Positions 42,169 through 50,575 of a stretch of DNA of 64,000 bases are shown piece by piece. The first letter of the stretch is position 1, and each line of letters starts with the position of its first letter. A model generated the notes under the pieces. The model was not told the origin of the DNA. It saw nothing but the letters and a program-made list of their open reading frames with translations, and searched no databases. The stretch covers positions 372,001-436,000 of the forward strand of contig NZ_JADPFC010000002.1 in assembly GCF_015668195.1 (NCBI RefSeq). Reading direction: 5' to 3'. The DNA comes from Romboutsia_C sp015668195 (lineage in GTDB: Bacteria; Bacillota; Clostridia; Peptostreptococcales; Peptostreptococcaceae). A program made the position numbers and the translations under genes.

Positions 42169-44226
42169 TTAATTTAACGAAATTTCTTTAACTATATTCT
42201 CAAATTTATTCATAATTTCACGTTTTAAGCCTTTATTTTCATAATTATCTAACTTAGAGTCTTTAGAAAATATAATTCTAGCTTCTTGTTGAGCAAGTTT
42301 GAGTATTTTCATGTGTTTAAATATATTTGCAACCTTTAATTCTGGTAAACCATGTTGCCTTGTTCCAAAAAACTCACCTGGTCCTCTTATTTCTAAATCT
42401 TTTTCTGATATTTTAAATCCATCATTGGTTTCTTCCATTATAGACATTCGTTGTCTACAAACTTCTGATTTAGAAGCGTATATTAATATACAATAAGACT
42501 TATGACTTCCTCTACCTACACGACCTCTTAACTGATGAAGCTGTGCTAACCCAAATCTTTCTGCATTTTCTATTATCATAAGTGTTGCATTTGGAACATT
42601 AACTCCAACCTCTATAACTGTTGTTGAAACTAATATATCTATTTCTTTATTTTTAAAACTCTTCATTATAGAATCTTTTTCGCTACCTTTCATCTTTCCA
42701 TGTAAAAGACCTACTCTAAGATCGCTAAAATATTCAGCCTTAAGCTCATCAACTAGTTCTGTAGCAGCTTTAGCTTCTATAGCTTCACTTTCTTCTACTA
42801 AAGGACACACTATATAAACTTGTCTTCCTTTTTCTACTTCTTTTCTAACTAATGAGTTATAAGCTCTATCTCTTTTTCCTTTATCAACTGCTATAGTTTC
42901 AATTGGCTGTCTTCCTGGAGGAAGCTCATCTATTATGGATATATCCAAATCTCCATAAAGTATAAGAGCTAACGTTCTTGGTATTGGAGTTGCCGTCATT
43001 ACTAATATATCTGGATTTTCTCCTTTTTCCGATAATTTGCTTCTTTGTCTAACTCCAAATCTATGTTGTTCATCTGTTATTACTAACCCTAGATTATTAA
43101 ACTCTACTTTATCTTCAATTAGTGCATGAGTTCCTATTAATATATCTACTTCTTTATTTTTTACTCTTTCTAAAACTTTCTCTTTATTCTTCTTAGTTAA
43201 ACTACCAACTAGTAATTCTACATTCACTCCAAAAGGCTTTAGAGTCTCTGTAAGAGAAATATAATGTTGTTCAGCTAATATTTCAGTAGGAGCCATTAAT
43301 GCTCCTTGATATCCATTTAAAATACAATGTGATAATGCTAAGAGAGCTACGACTGTTTTACCTGATCCAACATCACCTTGTACGAGCCTATTCATAGCAC
43401 TATTTGAATTCATATCATCTATTATTTCATTTAGTGCTCTTTCTTGAGCTTTCGTTAATTTAAATGGCAATGACTCTCTTATTTCTTCTAGCTTTTTATT
43501 TTTTAAAAACTTTATACCATCAACTTCACTTACTCCATTTTTAAACATAAATAATCCTAACTGTAGCATTAAAAATTCTTCAAATACGATTCTATATAAA
43601 GCAATTTTTAAGGCTTCTTTACTACTTGGATTATGAATATTTCTAACAGCGTAATCTATGCTACATAACTTATATTTTTCTACTATGTTAATTGGAAGAT
43701 ACTCTTTTATATTTATTTCCTTATCATTAAGCACTCCTTTTATTATGCTACTTACTTCTTTATTAGTAACTCCATAAGTTAAAGGATATACAGGTATTAT
43801 TTTACAGGTAGATTTTGGTGAGTTGCTAAGGTGCTCCACTTCACAAGAAGTTAATTCTACATTTTTAAATTCTTTTTTAACTTTACCAAATGCTAGTATA
43901 GTATCTCCAACTTTAAATGCATTTTTTATATATTCTTGATTAAAAAATACTAATTTTGCATAACCTGTTTCATCTCTTACATCTAGCTTAGTTATATTAA
44001 GACCTTTTCTAGGAGATGACGTATGACTTCCTACTATAATAGCTTTTATAGTAGCTCTATCTTCATTTTCTAGTTGAGCAATCTTTTTTATATTATTTCT
44101 ATCTTCAAACTGTCTAGGAAAATAATATAATAGGTCTTTTAACGTAAATATATTCAATTTATTTAGCTTTTGAGCTCTTTTAGGTCCGATTCCTTTTACA
44201 TACTGTATATCTTTATTTAAATCCAT
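42169..44226 (-). CDS. recG: ATP-dependent DNA helicase RecG
   Basis: A 685-aa helicase that remodels stalled forks. An OB/wedge domain (about 1-165, IQYVKGIGPKRAQKLNKL onward), then a superfamily 2 core: Walker A LVQGDVGSGKTVVALLAL, DEQH in VITDEQHRFGVRQR, VMTATPIPRTLALI, and C-terminal VSTTVIEVGVNVPNATLMII plus QLHQLRGRVGRGSHKSYC. Near full length for the family. Confidence 0.97.
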   Translation of the reverse strand: MDLNKDIQYVKGIGPKRAQKLNKLNIFTLKDLLYYFPRQFEDRNNIKKIAQLENEDRATIKAIIVGSHTSSPRKGLNITKLDVRDETGYAKLVFFNQEYIKNAFKVGDTILAFGKVKKEFKNVELTSCEVEHLSNSPKSTCKIIPVYPLTYGVTNKEVSSIIKGVLNDKEINIKEYLPINIVEKYKLCSIDYAVRNIHNPSSKEALKIALYRIVFEEFLMLQLGLFMFKNGVSEVDGIKFLKNKKLEEIRESLPFKLTKAQERALNEIIDDMNSNSAMNRLVQGDVGSGKTVVALLALSHCILNGYQGALMAPTEILAEQHYISLTETLKPFGVNVELLVGSLTKKNKEKVLERVKNKEVDILIGTHALIEDKVEFNNLGLVITDEQHRFGVRQRSKLSEKGENPDILVMTATPIPRTLALILYGDLDISIIDELPPGRQPIETIAVDKGKRDRAYNSLVRKEVEKGRQVYIVCPLVEESEAIEAKAATELVDELKAEYFSDLRVGLLHGKMKGSEKDSIMKSFKNKEIDILVSTTVIEVGVNVPNATLMIIENAERFGLAQLHQLRGRVGRGSHKSYCILIYASKSEVCRQRMSIMEETNDGFKISEKDLEIRGPGEFFGTRQHGLPELKVANIFKHMKILKLAQQEARIIFSKDSKLDNYENKGLKREIMNKFENIVKEISLN

Positions 44227-44243
44227 ATTATCACCTATTAGAT

Positions 44244-44290
44244 AAAAATCCTGTACAATCCTTACTAAGTAGGATTTTACAGGATTTTTT
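44244..44290 (-). terminator. Terminator of the fakA-like gene
   Basis: Long stem of about 20 pairs with two mismatches (AAAAATCCTGTA / TACAGGATTTTT outer arms, AATCCT / AGGATT inner arms) and T run, five bases after the stop codon. Confidence 0.8.
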
Positions 44291-44295
44291 TAATA

Positions 44296-45918
44296 TTATT
44301 CAACTGAAATTAAGTAGTAATAAAGAGGTTGACCTCCGTAATATAATTCTACATCTATGTCTTCAAACTTTTCTTCTAACTCGTAACGAAGTTTGTTTGC
44401 ATCTTCTTCTTTTACATCTTCACCATAGAATAAAGTTATTATAGCACTATCTTCATCTACTATATTTTCTATAAGTTTAGTTGTTATTTCATCAACACCA
44501 TCTCCAGCAGATTGTAATTTTCCTTCTGCTATACCTATTATATTACCTTCTTTAACTTCTATATCATTCATAACAGTATCTCTAACTGCAAATGTAACTT
44601 GACCTGATTTAACTAGTCCTAAAGACTCCATCATAGTTTCTTCATTTTCTTCTACAGATAAATCTGCATTGAAGTTTACTAATGCCGTAAATCCTTGAGG
44701 AGTGTTTTTAGTAGGAATTACTATTATATTTTTTTCGCTTAATTCTTTTGCTTGATTAGCAGCCATTATTATATTGCTGTTATTTGGGAATATAAATATA
44801 TTTTTAGCATGTATTTCTTCTATTGCTTTCATAAAGTCTTCAGTGCTAGGGTTCATTGTTTGTCCACCCTCTATTATGTAATCAACACCAAAATCTTTAA
44901 ATATTTGAGCTAATCCTTCACCCATAGAAGTTGCTATAAATCCATATTCTTTTTCTTCTACCGATGATGCTGTTTCATCCTTTGTATCAAGTAATATATT
45001 TTCATGTTGTACTTTCATGTTTTCTATTTTTATAGTTATTAATTGCCCATATTTTAAAGCATCTTGTAATACTAATCCTGGATCGTTAGTATGAACGTGC
45101 ACTTTTATTACACCGTCATCTCCAACTACCGCTAAACTATCTCCATACTTCATCATCATATCTCTTATTTGTAAGTCGCTTACTTTATCACTTTCTAGAA
45201 TAAACTCTGTACAATAAGCAAATTTTATATCATCAGTATTTATTTGTGCCTGAGCTGATGATTGTGTCGTAGTGTTAGATGATTTTTCTAAAGCTTCTAT
45301 AGAGTTTCCTTTTAGCGCTTCTAACATACCTTCATATATTAGTACTAGACCTTTACCTCCAGAGTCTACAACTCCAGCTTCTTTTAGTGCTTTTAGTAAT
45401 TCTGGTGTTCTATTTAATGAATTATTAGCTTCCTTTATAACCATTTCTAAGAATGCTACTAAATCTTTTTCTTTCTTACAAGCTGAAAGTGCATATTCTC
45501 CACTTTCTCTTACTACTGTAAGTATAGTACCTTCTATAGGCTTTATAACCGCCTTGTAAGCTGTATCTGAACCATTCTTAAATGCATCTGCTAAATCTGA
45601 TGTAGATATCTTTTCTTTTCCTTCTATTGATTTTGCAAATCCTCTTATTATTTGAGATAGTATAACGCCTGAATTTCCTCTAGCTCCCATTAAAGAACCT
45701 TTAGATAGAGCTTTACCTATTTCAGTTATATTATCCCCCTCTACCTTAGACAATTCTTTCATTGCATAAGATATAGTAAGAGACATGTTTGTTCCTGTAT
45801 CTCCATCTGGAACTGGAAACACATTTAGTTTATCAACTAAATCTTTATTATTTTGAAGATTATTTGCACCTGACACAAACATATCTCTTAATAATTTACC
45901 ATCTATATATTGAATCAT
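44296..45918 (-). CDS. fakA: DAK2/DhaL domain protein, fatty acid kinase catalytic subunit-like (YloV)
   Basis: A 540-aa protein. The N-terminal DhaL domain (about 1-200) shows the Mg-ATP motif NVFPVPDGDTGTNMSLTI, SLMGARGNSGVILSQIIRG and GVVDSGGKGLVLIYEGM. A middle domain and a C-terminal YloV/DegV-related domain (VSVIEGGQTMNPSTEDF-type IIEGGQTMNPSTEDFMKAI) follow. Homologue FakA phosphorylates fatty acids held by FakB lipid-binding proteins; no fakB is here. It pairs with an Asp23 gene 14 bases upstream, the yloU-yloV order. Confidence 0.9.
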   Translation of the reverse strand: MIQYIDGKLLRDMFVSGANNLQNNKDLVDKLNVFPVPDGDTGTNMSLTISYAMKELSKVEGDNITEIGKALSKGSLMGARGNSGVILSQIIRGFAKSIEGKEKISTSDLADAFKNGSDTAYKAVIKPIEGTILTVVRESGEYALSACKKEKDLVAFLEMVIKEANNSLNRTPELLKALKEAGVVDSGGKGLVLIYEGMLEALKGNSIEALEKSSNTTTQSSAQAQINTDDIKFAYCTEFILESDKVSDLQIRDMMMKYGDSLAVVGDDGVIKVHVHTNDPGLVLQDALKYGQLITIKIENMKVQHENILLDTKDETASSVEEKEYGFIATSMGEGLAQIFKDFGVDYIIEGGQTMNPSTEDFMKAIEEIHAKNIFIFPNNSNIIMAANQAKELSEKNIIVIPTKNTPQGFTALVNFNADLSVEENEETMMESLGLVKSGQVTFAVRDTVMNDIEVKEGNIIGIAEGKLQSAGDGVDEITTKLIENIVDEDSAIITLFYGEDVKEEDANKLRYELEEKFEDIDVELYYGGQPLYYYLISVE

Positions 45919-45932
45919 TTTCTTCCTCCTAA

Positions 45933-46283
45933 TTACTTAACTCTAATTCCTTGCACATTGATATCTATTTTACTTACTTTTATACCCGTTGTGTTCTCAA
46001 CTGTATATTTTACTCTATCTATTATGTTATTTGCAACAGTAGATATATTAATTCCGTATTGTAGTATAACATATAATTCTATAGCTATAGTGTTATCTTC
46101 TAATTCTTGTACTAAAACACCCTTTAATACGTTCTCACCTTTTAATAGCTCTACTATACCCTTAGTTTTATATGCTAAACCTACTAATCCATAACTTTCC
46201 ATAGCAGCTCTGTATGCAATTTGTGCTATAACATGTTTATCTATTTCTATATTTCCATATTGATTACTTACTTTTAAGCTCAT
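45933..46283 (-). CDS. Asp23/Gls24 family protein (YloU-like)
   Basis: A 116-aa Asp23-family protein starting MSLKVSNQYGNIEIDKHVIA and containing AMESYGLVGLAYKTKG, IELYVILQYGINISTVAN and VSKIDINVQGIRVK. Unlike the 120-aa paralogue at 14857 it lacks the Lys-rich tail. It is coupled with the fatty acid kinase-like gene; family members associate with envelope stress or lipid homeostasis. Confidence 0.9.
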   Translation of the reverse strand: MSLKVSNQYGNIEIDKHVIAQIAYRAAMESYGLVGLAYKTKGIVELLKGENVLKGVLVQELEDNTIAIELYVILQYGINISTVANNIIDRVKYTVENTTGIKVSKIDINVQGIRVK

Positions 46284-46594
46284 GATTTACCCCCTTAGGT
46301 TCATATTTTTATTTGGAATAAATATTTTATTTATATTATTATAAAAATTTATATATCCTATAATACTATAAATATGATATAATTTAAACCTACGTAATTA
46401 TTTTGTAATAGTAAATATTTTATTTTAAATATTTACTTTATACAAAATTATATATATAATTTTATATGATAACAAGACATTGTTCAATATTTGTTAAGCA
46501 AATATATATTTCTATTGCACGTTTTTAATATTTATGTTAATATAAATATGTTTTTAGTCTTTAAATAGTTATCATTTTAAGGAGGTGTACGTAA
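46284..46594. other. 311-bp divergent intergenic region, Asp23 gene / rpmB
   Basis: AT-rich with no reading frame. It holds the rpmB promoter (46515-46543) and, reading left, an unassigned promoter for the Asp23-fakA pair. A small perfect repeat ATATTTG-TTAAG-CAAATAT lies at about 46491-46509, six bases before the rpmB -35. Confidence 0.6.
46515..46543 (+). promoter_or_regulatory. Promoter of rpmB
   Basis: -35 TTGCAC (46515-46520), 17-base spacer, -10 TAATAT (46538-46543), about 50 bases before the rpmB start and its AAGGAGGTG ribosome site. Confidence 0.55.
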
Positions 46595-46783
46595 ATGGCA
46601 AAGGTATGTAGCGTATGTGGTAAAGGAAAGGTTTCTGGAAACCAAGTATCACACTCAAATAGACATAACAGAAGAACATGGTCAGCTAACTTAAGAAGCG
46701 TTAGAGCTATAATAGATGGAACTCCTAAGAGAGTTAAAGTTTGTACTAGATGTTTACGTTCTGGAAAAATAGAAAGAGCTTAA
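46595..46783 (+). CDS. rpmB: Large ribosomal subunit protein bL28
   Basis: A 62-aa ribosomal protein starting MAKVCSVCGKGKVSGNQVSH, with NRHNRRTWSANLRSVR and VKVCTRCLRSGKIERA. Two CxxC pairs (about 5-8 and 51-54) make the zinc-binding form. Plus strand against its minus-strand neighbours; single-gene unit with its own promoter and terminator. Confidence 0.97.
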   Translation: MAKVCSVCGKGKVSGNQVSHSNRHNRRTWSANLRSVRAIIDGTPKRVKVCTRCLRSGKIERA

Positions 46784-46792
46784 TTGTTCTTT

Positions 46793-46818
46793 AAAGCCTA
46801 CTAATTAGTAGGCTTTTT
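46793..46818 (+). terminator. Terminator of rpmB
   Basis: AAAGCCTACTAA / TTAGTAGGCTTT is nearly a continuous palindrome, followed by TTTTTT. Confidence 0.87.
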
Positions 46819-46871
46819 TATTTCATATGTATTTTTATAATTTCATCTAATGATTATAGTAATTACATTAA

Positions 46872-46952
46872 TTACTTTTTCTTACTTCCCTTCATAAACT
46901 TTAATATAATTCCAGCTATCCATTTAGGCATTTTTATTGTTACCATTTTCAT
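46872..46952 (-). CDS. spoVM: Stage V sporulation protein M (SpoVM), 26 aa
   Basis: A 26-codon frame, too short for normal ORF calling, whose product begins MKMVTIKMPKWIAGIILKFM and ends KGSKKK. It has the same length as Bacillus SpoVM and lines up without gaps: MK at the start, TIK-P at positions 5-9, GI at 14-15 and a basic tail. SpoVM is an amphipathic helix that senses convex curvature of the forespore membrane and anchors the SpoIVA coat base. ATG 46950-46952 has GGGGG eight bases upstream. Location between rpmB and thiN matches Bacillus exactly. It faces rpmB convergently. Confidence 0.88.
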   Translation of the reverse strand: MKMVTIKMPKWIAGIILKFMKGSKKK

Positions 46953-47009
46953 TTAACATTCCCCCAATAATATTATTTATTTGGCTTACTTATAAAGTAT
47001 ATTCAAGTA

Positions 47010-47159
47010 TCAATAAAAAAATAGTAAAACCCCACATCCAATTAAAATAACTGCTGTAAGTAATGTCCAAATCCATCCTGGAAGCATCATAGATAAAAGT
47101 ACTGCTCCTCCTGTTGACAAACATAACATTCCCAATAACACCTTAGAGCTATTTTTCAT
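47010..47159 (-). CDS. Small hydrophobic membrane protein, 49 aa
   Basis: A 49-aa protein beginning MKNSSKVLLGMLCLSTGG and then almost wholly hydrophobic, with two helices (about 7-24 and 29-48) split by PGW. ATG 47157-47159 lies nine bases from a strong AAGGAGGT, far better than the 69-codon frame opening at 47219. I do not recognise it. It is 57 bases upstream of spoVM in the same direction and could share its transcript. Confidence 0.6.
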   Translation of the reverse strand: MKNSSKVLLGMLCLSTGGAVLLSMMLPGWIWTLLTAVILIGCGVLLFFY

Positions 47160-47273
47160 TAAAACACCTCCTTGAGTTATTTTACTATTTAGATTTATGT
47201 ATATATTAAATTTATGCAAAATAGTCCATATTTAGACCTGTCCTACTTTTTATTAATAAATTTTTTCAAAATA

Positions 47274-47301
47274 AAAAGACGTATTTCAAAATACATCTTT
47301 T
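47274..47301 (-). terminator. Terminator of the flavodoxin-like gene
   Basis: About 12 pairs with one mismatch (AAAAGA-GTATTT / AAATAC-TCTTTT) overlapping the stop codon, with T residues after it on the minus strand. Confidence 0.65.
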
Positions 47302-47827
47302 ATAAAAGTTCTATTAATTTATCTATACTTTTTTTATCACACATATCTATTTGTTTATTGAAACTATCTAAAATCAATTTATCATCTTCTGTAAGGTCTC
47401 TAAAATCTTTTTTATCTATATATACCTTTAATCCCTTCATAAGGATTTTATCTTTTATACTTAGTTCATTATAAAATATTGAACCTCTAAAATTAACTAA
47501 ACTTATATTGCTTACCATTTCATCACTAAAATTTTTATCTATTATCATTTTTCTTAATTCTTCAGAGATTGACTCCATGCCTACAGTAAATATTATCACT
47601 CTTTTATCTTTTATATTATGAAAGTTTTTCTCTATGAAACTTATTCCATTTATTTTACTTGCATATATTCCACCACCATATATTATAGTGTCGTATTCTT
47701 TTAAATCCTTATTCCTTATATCACTAACTTCATATAAATCTGCATATAATCTAAGTGCTATCCATCCTGCATACTTTTTAGTGCTTCCATACTTAGACTT
47801 ATATATAACAGCTATTTTATTATCCAT
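47300..47827 (-). CDS. Flavodoxin-domain protein (HemG-like fold)
   Basis: A 175-aa flavodoxin-like protein. The FMN phosphate loop is IYKSKYGSTKKYAGWIAL, followed by YDTIIYGGGIYASKINGI and VIIFTVGMESIS, the layout of flavodoxin/HemG proteins. It may be an FMN oxidoreductase; a protoporphyrinogen oxidase role is unlikely without haem genes nearby. It sits in a patch of accessory genes inserted between spoVM and thiN, with its own terminator. Confidence 0.75.
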   Translation of the reverse strand: MDNKIAVIYKSKYGSTKKYAGWIALRLYADLYEVSDIRNKDLKEYDTIIYGGGIYASKINGISFIEKNFHNIKDKRVIIFTVGMESISEELRKMIIDKNFSDEMVSNISLVNFRGSIFYNELSIKDKILMKGLKVYIDKKDFRDLTEDDKLILDSFNKQIDMCDKKSIDKLIELL

Positions 47828-47956
47828 AAAACCCCTCCAAAATTATAATATTACTATATTTGACTTATATGTTTTACATTCCTTTTATATAATTTAAATA
47901 TTTTAATTTTAATGGATTTATATTATTTATCAGACTACAATTAAATTAAAAGTGAG

Positions 47957-48208
47957 GTGAGTTTTATTAATAATAAATCAATTTTTGTTATTGGAGGCTC
48001 AATAATTCTAGGATTTTGCATAGTTGCAATAAGCTTATTTATATCACTTAAAGAAAATCATAATAGATATCAATTCTTCAGTCCTAATGATTCAAATATA
48101 ATTATCTTTGACTCTCATACCGGAACTTATTGGAATAAATTTATAAACCCTAGTGAGGGTCCTACTGACTGGACAAAAGAGGAATTAGATTTTTTATATA
48201 ATAAGTAA
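47957..48208 (+). CDS. Small membrane-anchored protein, 83 aa
   Basis: An 83-aa protein on the plus strand with one N-terminal membrane helix (about 9-31, FVIGGSIILGFCIVAISLF) and an outside domain with IIIFDSHTGTYWNKFI and GPTDWTKEELDFL. The D-x-x-TG-x-YW-x-KF pattern recurs in small clostridial and bacillar proteins of unknown role. GTG 47957-47959 is the frame start but overlaps its own GAGGTGAG, so the true start may be a few codons later (possibly a rare ATT). A strong hairpin follows the stop. Confidence 0.6.
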   Translation: MSFINNKSIFVIGGSIILGFCIVAISLFISLKENHNRYQFFSPNDSNIIIFDSHTGTYWNKFINPSEGPTDWTKEELDFLYNK

Positions 48209-48223
48209 TAAAAATATATTAAT

Positions 48224-48275
48224 TTATAAACATATAAAAAAGATGACGAAAGTCATCTTTTTTATATGTTTATAA
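48224..48275. terminator. Bidirectional terminator, 24-bp perfect stem with GAAA loop
   Basis: Arms of 24 bases pair perfectly around GAAA (core AAAAAAGATGAC / GTCATCTTTTTT). It lies between the converging 83-aa gene and thiN and overlaps the last thiN codons. Confidence 0.87.
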
Positions 48276-48906
48276 TTATAAGTAAACTACCTTCATTTAC
48301 TTTTACTCTACATTTATTTTCTAACATTACATTAGATATTCCTAATGGTAGATAAAACTTCATATCATATTTATCCAAAGGATATTCAAAATTAGTAAGA
48401 GTAACTCCTTTTGCATCACCACTTAAAGGTATTACTGACACGGTATCTCCTATGTTTCCTTTAACTTCTATTTCTTCATTTATAGCTATCTGTATTATTT
48501 CATTTTCACCTATTACAGTAGGTATCATCCCTATACTTTTTACAAAGTATAATAAATTTATATTTGCAATAGTATGATCTATTCTTCCTCCTAAAGCAAA
48601 GTAAAAATCAATTTCCTTTACGTTTAGATTTTTGGCTAGATAAATACACAACTCTGTATCTGTTTCATTCTTTTTTGAAGGAAACTTTTCGAATTTTACA
48701 TTTAGGTTCTTATAATAGTTAACTATACTACTATCTACAGAATCTAAATCTCCTATTATATAATCTGGAACTATATCCATATTATATGTATGGTTTGCTC
48801 CTCCATCTGCACATATTATATAGTCATACTTGTTTTTGGCTAATATTTTTTTAACATTATTATAGTTTTCTGATTTTCCATTTAGTATAATACAAGCTTT
48901 TTTCAA
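48262..48906 (-). CDS. thiN: Thiamine pyrophosphokinase
   Basis: A 214-aa enzyme transferring pyrophosphate from ATP to thiamine. IICADGGANHTYNM, YIIGDLDSVDSS and KKNETDTELCIYLA are the catalytic motifs, then FALGGRIDHTIANINLL, and a C-terminal beta domain with GDTVSVIPLSGDAKGVTL. TTG 48904-48906 is the start, with AGGGA about seven bases upstream inside the end of rpe. Order rsgA-rpe-thiN as in Bacillus. Confidence 0.95.
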   Translation of the reverse strand: MKKACIILNGKSENYNNVKKILAKNKYDYIICADGGANHTYNMDIVPDYIIGDLDSVDSSIVNYYKNLNVKFEKFPSKKNETDTELCIYLAKNLNVKEIDFYFALGGRIDHTIANINLLYFVKSIGMIPTVIGENEIIQIAINEEIEVKGNIGDTVSVIPLSGDAKGVTLTNFEYPLDKYDMKFYLPLGISNVMLENKCRVKVNEGSLLIIINI

Positions 48907-48915
48907 TTTTTGTCC

Positions 48916-49572
48916 CTATAAACTAGCATTTTTTCTAAATAAATTTACTGTACTTTCTATATCATCACTATTAAATATTGCAGAACCTGCAACTATTATA
49001 TTAGCCCCAGCCTTAACAACTTTATCTACATTGCTAGGCTTTATCCCACCATCAACTTGTATGTCTACATTTAAGTTTCTATCATGTATCAGTTTTTTTA
49101 ATTCTTCTATTTTAGGTATCATACCTTCTATAAATGATTGACCCCCAAATCCAGGATTTACTGTCATTATAAGTACCATATCTACATCTTCTATTACATG
49201 TTTTATAGTTTCTATTGGTGTGGCTGGATTTAATGCAACTCCAGCTTTTACATTATAAGATTTTATATTTTGTATAGTTCTGTGTAAGTGTTTACATGCT
49301 TCTTGATGAACAACTATTAAATCACAACCTGCATCTACAAAATCCTTTATATAATTATCTGGATTTTCTATCATTAGATGTGCATCAAATACCATATTTA
49401 CATCTTTTCTAAGAGATTTAACAAGACCTGACCCTAAAGTTATATTTGGAACAAAATGTCCATCCATAACATCTATATGAAGGTATTCACATCCTGCACT
49501 TTCTACTTTTTTTACATCTTCTAATAGTCTTGCAAAATCTGCTGATAATATTGATGGTGCTAATTTAATCAT
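48916..49572 (-). CDS. rpe: Ribulose-phosphate 3-epimerase
   Basis: A 218-aa TIM barrel of the pentose phosphate pathway. LAPSILSADFARLLEDV, HIDVMDGHFVPNITLG (metal ligands), MTVNPGFGGQSFIEGMIPKI and QVDGGIKPSNVDKV are present. Two bases after rsgA. Confidence 0.97.
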   Translation of the reverse strand: MIKLAPSILSADFARLLEDVKKVESAGCEYLHIDVMDGHFVPNITLGSGLVKSLRKDVNMVFDAHLMIENPDNYIKDFVDAGCDLIVVHQEACKHLHRTIQNIKSYNVKAGVALNPATPIETIKHVIEDVDMVLIMTVNPGFGGQSFIEGMIPKIEELKKLIHDRNLNVDIQVDGGIKPSNVDKVVKAGANIIVAGSAIFNSDDIESTVNLFRKNASL

Positions 49573-49573
49573 T

Positions 49574-50458
49574 TTAATATCTCCTCTTCCCTTGTCTTAT
49601 TTCATTTAATAATTGTATATAGCTATCATATCTTTTTTTAGATATTTTTCCTTCACTAACAGCTTCTTTAACTGCACAACTTGGTTCATTTTCATGTATA
49701 CATCTAAATCCAAACCTACAGTCATCAAACTCATCAAATTCTATAAAGTATTCTTTAAGTTCACTTTCTTCTATATCATCAAGAGTTAGAGAACTAAATC
49801 CAGGTGTATCTGCTACCATTCCCCCACACTCTAGTTTTAAAAGTTCTGCATGTCTTGTTGTATGCTTACCTCTTTTTATTTTATCACTTACTTCACCAGT
49901 TTGTAACTCAAAGTTTTTATCTATTTCATTTAATAAACTTGATTTGCCTACCCCAGATGGCCCTGCAAATACTACTACATTTCCATTTAACTCTTCTTTT
50001 ATTTTATCTATATTTAATTTAGTTTTATTACTAACTGGTATTACTTTATATCCACTTATTTCGTATATGTTTTTTAAATCTTTTACTAAATCTCCATCTT
50101 CATCTAAATCTACCTTAGTTAAAACTATGACTATATCTAGGTTCTCCTTTTCAGCTAGTACTATAAATCTATCTAATAATGATAAATTTGGCTTAGGATT
50201 TTTTATAGCAAATACTATAAGTGCTTTGTCTACATTTGCTATAGGTGGTCTTATAAGTTCTGTATCTCTTTTATCTATTTCTTCTATTACACCTTTTTTA
50301 TTCTCTTCATCTACTATATTTATTTTTACTCTATCTCCAACTAAAGGCGTTATCTTTTGCTTTCTAAATATTCCTCTAGCCTTACATTCATATATCCCAC
50401 TTTCAGTGTCTATGTAATAAAATCCCCCTATTCCTTTTACAATTTTTCCATCTAACAT
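49574..50458 (-). CDS. rsgA: Ribosome small subunit GTPase RsgA (CpgA)
   Basis: A 294-aa circularly permuted GTPase that assists late 30S maturation. N-terminal OB fold (1-70), then G4 VLTKVDLD, G1 FAGPSGVGKSSLLNEID and G3 DTPGFSSL in permuted order. A C-terminal zinc domain has CRFGFRCIHENEPSCAVKEA. Between prkC and rpe; in Bacillus it is a PrkC substrate, consistent with the location. Confidence 0.96.
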   Translation of the reverse strand: MLDGKIVKGIGGFYYIDTESGIYECKARGIFRKQKITPLVGDRVKINIVDEENKKGVIEEIDKRDTELIRPPIANVDKALIVFAIKNPKPNLSLLDRFIVLAEKENLDIVIVLTKVDLDEDGDLVKDLKNIYEISGYKVIPVSNKTKLNIDKIKEELNGNVVVFAGPSGVGKSSLLNEIDKNFELQTGEVSDKIKRGKHTTRHAELLKLECGGMVADTPGFSSLTLDDIEESELKEYFIEFDEFDDCRFGFRCIHENEPSCAVKEAVSEGKISKKRYDSYIQLLNEIRQGKRRY

Positions 50459-50575
50459 CTATTTCCTCCTCTAAATTTTCTAACATAATTATTCTTTCCT
50501 ATTTTTATATAATATCATAATAAGCTAACAATTAATCTATATTTATTTTTTATTATCTAAAATAACATCAAAATT

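Noticed and set aside
45272..45559. Plus-strand 95-codon frame within the fakA-like gene
   Set aside because: Antisense shadow of a clear family gene; Ser/Phe/Ile-rich translation typical of reversed AT-rich codons.
49944..50417. Plus-strand 157-codon frame over rsgA
   Set aside because: Antisense shadow; rsgA has all GTPase motifs, and this frame has no ribosome site or family features.
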